From NCBI RefSeq assembly GCF_902498195.1, contig NZ_CABVIY010000005.1:434001-498000 (forward strand): a stretch of 64,000 nucleotides of DNA. The letters are read 5' to 3'. Below are positions 57,618-64,000 of the stretch, one piece after another. The notes under the pieces are model-generated. The model saw nothing but the letters and a program-made list of their open reading frames with translations, ran no database searches and was not told the origin of the DNA. Positions within the stretch are counted from its first letter, which is position 1; every line of letters begins with the position of its first letter. Made by a program: the position numbers and the translations under genes. This DNA is from Pseudomonas fluorescens (GTDB taxonomy: Bacteria > Pseudomonadota > Gammaproteobacteria > Pseudomonadales > Pseudomonadaceae).

Positions 57618-58282
57618 TGGAAGCAGGTCTTCAACTCGCGCTGGACTCTGCGCCCTTCCTGCTGAAGGGCGCGTACTACACGGTGATCCTGAGCCTGGGC
57701 GGGATGTTCTTTGGCCTCATGCTGGGCTTCGGCCTGGCATTGATGCGCCTGTCGCGCTTCAAACTGGTGAGCTGGATCGCCCGCATCTACGTGTCGTTCT
57801 TTCGCGGCACGCCGTTGCTGGTGCAACTGTTCGTGATCTATTACGGCTTGCCGCAATTGGGCATGGAACTCGATCCGATTCCGGCGGCGATGATCGGCTT
57901 CTCGCTGAACATGGCCGCTTACGCCTGTGAAATCCTGCGTGCCGCGATCAGCTCGATTGAACGCGGACAGTGGGAAGCGGCTGCCAGCATCGGCATGACC
58001 CGTGCGCAAACCCTGCGCCGGGCCATCATTCCGCAAGCGATGCGCACTGCATTGCCGCCACTGGGCAACAGCTTCATTTCGCTGGTCAAGGACACCGCGC
58101 TGGCCGCCACCATCCAGGTGCCGGAGCTGTTCCGCCAGGCTCAACTGATCACCGCCCGCACCTTCGAAGTGTTCACCATGTATCTTGCCGCCGCGCTGAT
58201 CTACTGGATTCTGGCCACGGTGCTCTCGCACCTGCAGAACAAGTTGGAAGAGCGGGTCAATCGGCACGACCAGGAGTCCTGA
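57617..58282 (+). CDS. tcyL: Cystine ABC transporter permease
   Basis: 221 residues with about five membrane helices, the HisM/GlnP-type EAA loop EAAASIGMTRAQTLRRAIIP and the N-terminal helix opening LKGAYYTVILSLGGMFFG. It pairs with TcyN. It starts in the tcyJ stop codon, so the operon is tightly coupled. Confidence 0.93.
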   Translation: MEAGLQLALDSAPFLLKGAYYTVILSLGGMFFGLMLGFGLALMRLSRFKLVSWIARIYVSFFRGTPLLVQLFVIYYGLPQLGMELDPIPAAMIGFSLNMAAYACEILRAAISSIERGQWEAAASIGMTRAQTLRRAIIPQAMRTALPPLGNSFISLVKDTALAATIQVPELFRQAQLITARTFEVFTMYLAAALIYWILATVLSHLQNKLEERVNRHDQES

Positions 58283-58286
58283 CCCC

Positions 58287-59042
58287 ATGATTGTCGTGGA
58301 AAAGCTGACAAAGCAGTTCAAGGGTCAAGTCGTGCTCAACGGCATCGATCTGCAAGTAAAGGAAGGTGAGGTCGTGGCGATCATCGGGCCCAGCGGTTCG
58401 GGCAAGACCACGTTCCTGCGATGCCTGAACTTCCTGGAAGAACCCACCAGCGGCCGGATCAAGGTCGGCGATATCGAAATCGATACCAGCCGCCCGCTGA
58501 ACCAGCAGCAAAGCCTGGTGCGTCGTTTGCGCCAGCACGTGGGCTTCGTGTTCCAGAACTTCAACCTGTTCCCCCATCGCACTGCCCTGGAAAATGTCAT
58601 CGAAGGCCCGATCATCGTAAAGAAGGTCCCCCGCGACGATGCCATTGCCCTGGCTAAAAAGCTGTTGGCCAAGGTCGGCCTGGCGGGCAAGGAAGACGCT
58701 TACCCGCGCCGTCTCTCGGGCGGCCAGCAACAGCGGGTGGCGATAGCCCGCGCGCTGGCAATGGAACCGGAAGTGATCCTGTTCGACGAACCGACCTCAG
58801 CCCTGGACCCGGAGCTGGTGGGCGAAGTGCTGGCGACGATTCGTGGCCTGGCCGAAGAAAACCGCACCATGGTCATCGTGACCCACGAAATGGCATTCGC
58901 CCGTGACGTGGCCAACCGTGTGGTGTTTTTCGACAAGGGCGTGATCGTCGAACAAGGCGAAGCCAAGGCGCTGTTTGCCAATCCGAAAGAAGAACGCACG
59001 AAACAGTTTCTCAGCAAGTTTCTAAATAACACACACAACTAA
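58287..59042 (+). CDS. tcyN: Cystine ABC transporter ATP-binding protein
   Basis: 251 residues, with Walker A GPSGSGKTTFLR, Q-loop FVFQNFNLFPH, signature LSGGQQQRVAIARAL, Walker B VILFDEPTSALD and H-loop VTHEMAFA. It lies 4 bases after tcyL. A GTTAACTTCC hairpin follows the stop codon. Confidence 0.94.
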   Translation: MIVVEKLTKQFKGQVVLNGIDLQVKEGEVVAIIGPSGSGKTTFLRCLNFLEEPTSGRIKVGDIEIDTSRPLNQQQSLVRRLRQHVGFVFQNFNLFPHRTALENVIEGPIIVKKVPRDDAIALAKKLLAKVGLAGKEDAYPRRLSGGQQQRVAIARALAMEPEVILFDEPTSALDPELVGEVLATIRGLAEENRTMVIVTHEMAFARDVANRVVFFDKGVIVEQGEAKALFANPKEERTKQFLSKFLNNTHN

Positions 59043-59063
59043 CAAACCCATCGCAACAAAACA

Positions 59064-59087
59064 TTAACTTCCACGGACGGAAGTTAA
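59064..59087 (+). terminator. Hairpin after tcyN, probable terminator
   Basis: TTAACTTCC / GGAAGTTAA, a perfect 9-bp stem with 6-base loop ACGGAC. It lacks a strong T-run, so it may be weak. Confidence 0.5.
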
Positions 59088-59515
59088 CCTCTCTTCCAAA
59101 ATGTTATTTGCGCACAACTAAACCGCACAAACAATAGCCGGCTTTTGTCAGCTCGCGCGTTACATATATATGCTTCACACATACCGCCATCCTTTCGCCA
59201 TGCATATTGCGTCTAGCCAAAGCCCCCACGAACCCTGCACTCCGCACGAAAAACCTCAGTCTCCATAGTCAATTTCGACGCACTAATAGCGTTAATTAAC
59301 TACGACACGTAGGAACTTTCTGAATAACCCCAGACTTTTGCACCAACTAACCAATCCTATTGACACTTATTCAAGCGCACTCTTATCTATTCTCCTGCCG
59401 CCTCCACTCATCACACCCAATCATTATTTCAACTCAAAGTAATGGCTGGCTTTGCTGTTCGAACTTCTTTTCTTCAGAAAAGGATTTCGCCGCAAGACTT
59501 CAAGGAGAAAATCCC
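59088..59515. other. AT-rich intergenic region before the two-module protein
   Basis: About 430 bases, visibly richer in A/T than the flanking genes. No gene or promoter is clear. A ribosome site CAAGGAGAAAA begins near 59500. Confidence 0.5.
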
Positions 59516-60238
59516 ATGACCTGCATTTCACACACACCGCCACTGGCGCCACCGACCCTGGAGCCATCCAGCAACGCCGGCATCAATATCCTCGCGGCCG
59601 CGAACTTGCTGGTCGACATAGGGCCGTACGCCGGCATGGATACCGGCGATCTGATCGAGTTGTTCTGGGACGACTGCTTCGTCGCCGCTCGCGTGCTGAC
59701 CAAAGAGGATGTTGGCCATCCCGTCAGTCTGCGGGTACCGGAAAGTTTTATCGTCAGCGGCACATCGTTCGCGCATTACCGGGTGATGCAGGTCGGGTGC
59801 AACCCGGCGCTATCGGTCGCGACCAAGATGCACGTCAAACTCGATTGCCCAGGGGGGCAGCCCTCACCGCGTTTTGGTGACGAAAACCAGAATCTGGCGC
59901 CGGTGACACTTCCCACCACCATCCGTCGGCGCGGGGTCAATCCGCAACAGATCCAGCGCGGCGTCCCGCTGACTATCGAGCCTTACCTCAACATGGCCGA
60001 GGGCGACGAAATAACCCTGCGCTGGGGCGATGTGCGCATGGATCTGCCTCGGCTCAAGGCCTGTGATGTGGGGCAGCCGATTCAGGTCTGGGTTCCGACA
60101 GCAATCATTACCGAAGCCGGCGAAGATCTGCGGCTGGAGGTGACTTACTGCATCCTCGACCGGGTCGGGAACAACTCGCGCTGGGCGCCGGTACGGACGT
60201 TGAAAATCGCTAACCTGAAAGGCTCCATCTCCCTGTAG
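59516..60238 (+). CDS. Protein of two diverged ~90-residue modules, function unknown
   Basis: 240 residues from ATG 59516 (AAGGAG 10 bases upstream); longer frames begin in AT-rich sequence without a ribosome site. Residues about 23-115 and about 145-235 look like two copies of one domain: both read (V/L)xIxPYxxMxxGDxIxLxW, then xVGxPxxxxVPxxxI and a late RxxxxKI/L strand. The pattern is all-beta, like a small sandwich or surface-adhesion module. There is no signal peptide. I recognise no family. The gene stands in an AT-rich gap and its TAG stop lies inside the left arm of a repeat element. Confidence 0.75.
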   Translation: MTCISHTPPLAPPTLEPSSNAGINILAAANLLVDIGPYAGMDTGDLIELFWDDCFVAARVLTKEDVGHPVSLRVPESFIVSGTSFAHYRVMQVGCNPALSVATKMHVKLDCPGGQPSPRFGDENQNLAPVTLPTTIRRRGVNPQQIQRGVPLTIEPYLNMAEGDEITLRWGDVRMDLPRLKACDVGQPIQVWVPTAIITEAGEDLRLEVTYCILDRVGNNSRWAPVRTLKIANLKGSISL

Positions 60239-60335
60239 GAGCGATCTCTGCTCGCGATGGACTCAAATCCACCGCGCTTAACCAACAAATACGCGTAATC
60301 GTTGACGACCATCGCGAGCGAGCTCGCTCCTACAG
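60233..60335. repeat. REP-like inverted pair, TAGGAGCGA variant
   Basis: Left arm CTGTAGGAGCGATCTCTGCT onward (60233-60258) and right arm ending GAGCTCGCTCCTACAG (60311-60335) pair with several mismatches (TAGGAGCGA/TCGCTCCTA). The gene upstream ends inside the left arm. Confidence 0.8.
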
Positions 60336-60354
60336 AAAAACCGATTTGAACAGT

Positions 60355-60396
60355 GAACTGTTGCCCCGCAAACAAGTGTTTCTGGAGCAACAGTTC
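60355..60396. promoter_or_regulatory. 42-bp near-palindrome upstream of the sfnB genes
   Basis: GAACTGTTGC (60355-60364) and GCAACAGTTC (60387-60396) are exact complements; inside, AAACA-AG-TGTTT is a second inverted repeat. No T-run follows. It may be a regulator site or an RNA structure. Confidence 0.45.
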
Positions 60397-60441
60397 GTGG
60401 CGACACACTTCTATATATATTCCTAAAAGTTAGTTCATAAC

Positions 60442-60467
60442 TTATTTATAAACGCTTAGGGTATATA
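60442..60467 (+). promoter_or_regulatory. AT-rich motif and TATATA -10-like box of the sfnB genes
   Basis: TTATTTATAAACGCTTAG (60442-60459) then TATATA (60462-60467). It resembles the tauA and tcyJ regions and may be CysB-dependent. About 140 bases of leader precede the start codon. No sigma-54 -24/-12 pair was clear. Confidence 0.4.
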
Positions 60468-60605
60468 CACCGGACCACCGGACCTTCTTTGTTTTCGTTC
60501 GCCGCACCGCGGCGCTTCCACAAGATGTGAGGTAGGTATGGTCCGGAACACAATCACCCCAGTGCAGATCGCCAGGGCATTGCGTGCAGCCAAGGAGCGG
60601 CACTG

Positions 60606-61847
60606 ATGTCCAGTCTGGCAGATGCAATCGTCCAGAGTGACCTGGACATCGCCCCGTTGTTGTTGCCCGCGCAAGTGCTGCGCAACGACGCTCAAGCCAT
60701 CAAGGCCGCCCATGAGCTGGCGCAAGTCGCCCGTCTGCAAGCGGCCAGGCGCGACCAGCAGCGCAAGCTGCCCTGGTCGGAAATCGAACAATTCACCCGC
60801 AGCGGCCTGGGCAGCATGGCCATCCCGCGCGAGTACGGCGGCCCACAGGTGTCGTTCGTCACCCTGGCTGAAGTCTTCGCGATCATTTCCGCGGCGGATC
60901 CGGCTCTCGGGCAGATCCCGCAGAACCAGTTCGGCATTCTGAACCTGGTACTGGGCAGCGCCACTGAAGCGCAGAAAAAACAGCTCTTCAAGAGCGTGCT
61001 CGAAGGCTGGCGCATCGGCAATGCCGGGCCGGAACGCGGCACCAAAAACACCCTGGAACTCAAGGCGCGCATCACCGCCGATGGCGACAGCTTTGTCATC
61101 AATGGCCAGAAGTTCTATTCCACCGGCGCGCTGTTCGCCCATTGGGTGGCGGTCAAGGCGCTCAACGACGACGGCAAACAGGTACTCGCGTTCGTCCGTC
61201 GCGGCACGCCAGGGCTGCGGATCGTCGATGACTGGTCCGGCTTTGGCCAGCGCACCACCGCCAGCGGCACCATCCTGCTCAATAACGTGCGGGTCGACGC
61301 CGAGCTGGTGGTGGACAACTGGAAGATCAACGAAAAACCGAACACCCAGGGCGCCGTCTCGCAGCTGATTCAAGCCGCCATCGACGCCGGCATTGCCCGG
61401 GGCGCCATCGACGACGCCATCGAATTCGTGAAGACCCGCGCCCGGCCGTGGATCGATGCCAACGTCGAACGGGCCAGCGATGACCTGTACGTGATCGCCG
61501 ACATCGGCAAACTGAAAATCGAACTGCACGCCGCCGAAGCGCTGCTGCGCAAGGCCGGCCAAGTGCTCGATCAGGTGCACGCCGCGCCACTCACCGCCGA
61601 GTCCGCCGCTCGCGCTTCGATTGCCGTCGCCGAAGCCAAAGTGCTGACCACCGAAATCTCGTTGCTCGCCAGCGAAAAGCTTTTCGAACTGGCCGGCAGC
61701 CGCGCCACCCTCGCCGAATTCAACCTCGACCGCCACTGGCGCAACGCCCGGGTGCACACCCTGCACGACCCGGTGCGCTGGAAGTATCACGCCGTCGGCG
61801 CTTATCACTTGAACGGCACGTTGCCGGCTCGCCATTCCTGGATTTAA
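60606..61847 (+). CDS. sfnB: SfnB-type acyl-CoA-dehydrogenase-like sulfur oxidoreductase (copy 1)
   Basis: 413 residues with the acyl-CoA dehydrogenase fold: N-terminal helical domain, GNAGPERGTKNT and DDWSGFGQRTTASGT (FAD-binding region), and C-terminal helices ending HDPVRWKYHAVGAYHLNG. SfnB family members act with FMN-dependent monooxygenases in use of dimethyl sulfone and other organosulfur compounds. AAGGAG precedes the ATG. It forms a unit with the second copy 24 bases downstream and with the monooxygenase. The substrate is not settled. Confidence 0.87.
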   Translation: MSSLADAIVQSDLDIAPLLLPAQVLRNDAQAIKAAHELAQVARLQAARRDQQRKLPWSEIEQFTRSGLGSMAIPREYGGPQVSFVTLAEVFAIISAADPALGQIPQNQFGILNLVLGSATEAQKKQLFKSVLEGWRIGNAGPERGTKNTLELKARITADGDSFVINGQKFYSTGALFAHWVAVKALNDDGKQVLAFVRRGTPGLRIVDDWSGFGQRTTASGTILLNNVRVDAELVVDNWKINEKPNTQGAVSQLIQAAIDAGIARGAIDDAIEFVKTRARPWIDANVERASDDLYVIADIGKLKIELHAAEALLRKAGQVLDQVHAAPLTAESAARASIAVAEAKVLTTEISLLASEKLFELAGSRATLAEFNLDRHWRNARVHTLHDPVRWKYHAVGAYHLNGTLPARHSWI

Positions 61848-61870
61848 CGACCAGACATCTGGAGAAACTC

Positions 61871-63064
61871 ATGACTTTTTCTCACCCCGTCGCGGTCATC
61901 ACCAGCGATGAGCAAGCCCTGATCGTCGCCAGCGACCTGGCCGAAGATTTCAAACGCGACAGCGCCGTGCGCGACCGCGAACGCCGTTTGCCACACCCGG
62001 AGCTGGAAGTGTTTTCCCGTTCGGGCCTGTGGGGCATCAGCGTGCCCAAGGTATACGGCGGCGCCGGCGTGTCCAATGTGACGCTGGCCAAAGTCATTGC
62101 CCTGATTGCCCAGGCCGATGGCTCGCTGGGGCAGATCCCGCAGAACCATTTCTATGCCCTGGAAGTGCTGCGCGTGAACGGCAGCGAGGAACAGAAAAAA
62201 CGCCTGTATGCCGAAGTATTGGCCGGCCAGCGTTTCGGCAATGCACTCGCTGAACTGGGCACTAAAACCGCCCACGACCGCGTCACCCGCCTGACACGCG
62301 ACGGCAATGGCTATCGCATCAACGGCCGCAAGTTCTACGCCACCGGGGCGATCTACGCCCAGCGCATTCCGACCTCGGTGATCGATGAAAACGGTGTGCA
62401 GCAACTGGCTTTCGTGCCGAGCAACAGCCAAGGCCTGACGGTGATCGACGACTGGAGCGGCTTCGGCCAGCGCACCACCGGCAGCGGTTCGGTGGTGTTC
62501 GAAGATGTGTTCGTGGCCGCCGAAGACGTGATCCCGTTCCAGACGGCGTTCGAACGCCCGACCCCGGTCGGCCCTTTGGCACAGATCCTCCACGCGGCCA
62601 TCGACACCGGCATCGCCCGCGCCGCCTATGAAGATGCGCTGCATTTCGTGCGCACCAAGACCCGCGCCTGGATCGACGCCACCCATGAAATCGCCACCGA
62701 GGACCCGCTGACGATCAAGAGCTTCGGCCACTTGAGCATTCGCCTGCACGCTACCGAAGCCCTGCTGGAGCGTGCCGGTGAATTCCTCGACAAGGCCCAG
62801 GCGAACACCAACGCCGAAACCGTCGCCGCCGCCTCGATTGCCGTCGCCGAAGCCCGGGCCATCAGCACCGAGATTTCCCTCGCCGCCGGCACCACACTCT
62901 TCGAACTGGCGGGCAGCCAGGCGACCCTGCGTGAACACGGCCTGGATCGCCACTGGCGCAACGCACGGGTGCATACGCTGCACGATCCGGTGCGCTGGAA
63001 GTATCACGCCGTCGGCAATTACTACCTCAACGATGAAAACCCGCCACTGCGGGGGACCATCTGA
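61871..63064 (+). CDS. SfnB-type sulfur oxidoreductase (copy 2)
   Basis: 397 residues, a paralogue of the preceding gene sharing the VYGGAGVSNVTLAKV, DDWSGFGQRTTGSGS and HDPVRWKYHAVGNYYLN blocks. It is not identical, so likely has a somewhat different substrate or forms a complex. GGAGAAACTC precedes the ATG. Its TGA overlaps the next ATG by 1 base, so it is coupled to the monooxygenase. Confidence 0.87.
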   Translation: MTFSHPVAVITSDEQALIVASDLAEDFKRDSAVRDRERRLPHPELEVFSRSGLWGISVPKVYGGAGVSNVTLAKVIALIAQADGSLGQIPQNHFYALEVLRVNGSEEQKKRLYAEVLAGQRFGNALAELGTKTAHDRVTRLTRDGNGYRINGRKFYATGAIYAQRIPTSVIDENGVQQLAFVPSNSQGLTVIDDWSGFGQRTTGSGSVVFEDVFVAAEDVIPFQTAFERPTPVGPLAQILHAAIDTGIARAAYEDALHFVRTKTRAWIDATHEIATEDPLTIKSFGHLSIRLHATEALLERAGEFLDKAQANTNAETVAAASIAVAEARAISTEISLAAGTTLFELAGSQATLREHGLDRHWRNARVHTLHDPVRWKYHAVGNYYLNDENPPLRGTI

Positions 63065-64000
63065 TGGCTGACGCGAAAAAGAAGATCCTGCTCAACGCGT
63101 TCAACATGAACTGCATCGGGCATATCAACCACGGTTTGTGGACGCATCCACGGGATACCTCGACCCAATACAAGACGATCGAGTACTGGACCGAACTGGC
63201 GCAATTGCTGGAGCGCGGATTGTTCGACGGCCTGTTCATCGCCGACATCGTCGGCGTCTACGACGTGTACCAGCACTCGGTGGACGTGCCGCTGAAGGAG
63301 TCGATCCAGCTGCCGGTCAACGATCCACTGCTGCTGGTCTCGGCCATGGCCGCGGTCACCAAAAACCTCGGTTTCGGCCTCACCGCCAACCTCACCTACG
63401 AGCCGCCGTACCTGTTCGCCCGGCGCATGTCGACCCTCGACCATCTGAGTCGCGGTCGCGTGGGCTGGAACATCGTCACCGGCTACCTGGACAGCGCCGC
63501 CAAGGCCATGGGCCTGAGCGAACAGGTCGAACACGACCGCCGCTACGACCAGGCCGACGAATACCTGGAGGTGCTCTACAAACTCTGGGAAGGCAGCTGG
63601 GAAAACGGCGCGGTGTTGAACGATCCGCAGCAGCGGATCTACGCGCAGCCGGAGAAGGTGCACAAGGTCGAGCACAAGGGCGAGTTCTACCAGGTCGAGG
63701 GCTATCACCTGTGCGAGCCGTCGCCACAGCGCACGCCGGTGCTGTTCCAGGCCGGCAGTTCCGATCGCGGTTTGCTGTTCGCCGGGCGTCACGCCGAGTG
63801 CGTGTTCATCAGCGGCCAGAACAAAGCGTCGACCAAAGTGCAGGTGGACAAGGTCCGCGCCAGCGCCGTCGAGGCCGGGCGCAACCCCGAGGACATCAAG
63901 GTGTTCATGGGCTTGAACGTGATTGTCGGCGCCACTGAAGAGCTGGCCTGGGCCAAGCACGCCGAGTACCTGAGCTATGCCAGCGCCGAGGCCGGCGTGG
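63064..64000 (+). CDS. LLM-class FMN-dependent monooxygenase, SnaA/DszA/NtaA type (3'-partial)
   Basis: At least 312 residues, running off the window. Luciferase-like TIM-barrel flavin monooxygenase: NAFNMNCIGHINHGLW start, LFIADIVGVYDVY, LSRGRVGWNIVTGY and the FQAGSSDRG FMN-site segment place it in the NtaA/SnaA/DszA group, which oxidises nitrilotriacetate or organosulfur substrates with FMNH2 and O2. Next to SfnB-type genes, an organosulfur substrate (for example a sulfone or dibenzothiophene-like compound) is more likely than NTA. The reductase partner is not in the window. It starts in the stop codon of the second sfnB-like gene. Confidence 0.9.
   Translation, partial: MADAKKKILLNAFNMNCIGHINHGLWTHPRDTSTQYKTIEYWTELAQLLERGLFDGLFIADIVGVYDVYQHSVDVPLKESIQLPVNDPLLLVSAMAAVTKNLGFGLTANLTYEPPYLFARRMSTLDHLSRGRVGWNIVTGYLDSAAKAMGLSEQVEHDRRYDQADEYLEVLYKLWEGSWENGAVLNDPQQRIYAQPEKVHKVEHKGEFYQVEGYHLCEPSPQRTPVLFQAGSSDRGLLFAGRHAECVFISGQNKASTKVQVDKVRASAVEAGRNPEDIKVFMGLNVIVGATEELAWAKHAEYLSYASAEAGV

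Overview
The window is a piece of a Pseudomonas chromosome, most likely from the P. fluorescens group. Evidence: high GC with long antisense open frames; the gene sets envZ-ompR / tex / gshA, pckA / hslO / hslR / rimBK and nudE / cysQ / yrfG; OprD-type porins; and many copies of the fluorescent-pseudomonad palindromic repeat built on GTGGGAGCGGGCTTGCTCGC. The assignment rests on recognised protein families and repeats, not on a database search.

Layout. 0-9 kb: an rRNA/tRNA-type methyltransferase-like protein, tRNA-Thr(UGU), a GT25 glycosyltransferase of lower GC, a three-gene electrophile/quinone-type operon (4-OT tautomerase, FrnE/DsbA-like, SDR), an OprD porin and a catecholate-type TonB siderophore receptor. 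9-14 kb: the agmatine-to-putrescine operon aguBA and a 970-residue kinase / inactive M23-like / class III aminotransferase fusion. 14-26 kb: rmlC, the dctBD two-component pair (no transporter beside it), a thioesterase, cysQ-nudE, yrfG, a BON-LysM protein, and a LysR-fdhD-FdhF/YdeP-like molybdoenzyme set. 26-34 kb: a glycine-zipper protein, thioesterase, RecQ, a subtilisin-like lipoprotein, an ACP-like small protein, an EamA permease and pckA. 34-45 kb: housekeeping and stress genes hslO, hslR, rimBK (with a candidate small first gene), envZ-ompR, tex, a thioesterase and gshA.

45-64 kb is rich in sulfur-acquisition genes: tauABCD (taurine uptake and desulfonation), epsC (serine acetyltransferase) divergent from D-cysteine desulfhydrase, the tcyJLN cystine importer, and two SfnB-type flavin oxidoreductases followed by an SsuD/SnaA/DszA-type FMN monooxygenase cut by the window end. 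An aldo/keto reductase, a LysR/SDR pair and the choline transporter BetT (with a BetI-like operator) sit among them. Together they would free and import sulfur from sulfonates, sulfones and cystine when sulfate and cysteine are short.

Two families of inverted-repeat elements fill most intergenic gaps: ten REP-type copies or variants plus one single short REP-like hairpin, and four copies of a TAGGAGCTGCC...GGCTGCGATC family. No phage, transposase, CRISPR array or rRNA is visible. The least explained items are a 240-residue protein made of two diverged copies of one module in an AT-rich gap, a possible 46-codon gene coupled to rimB, an 18-codon ORF with its own terminator upstream of oprD, and several unassigned palindromic operators.
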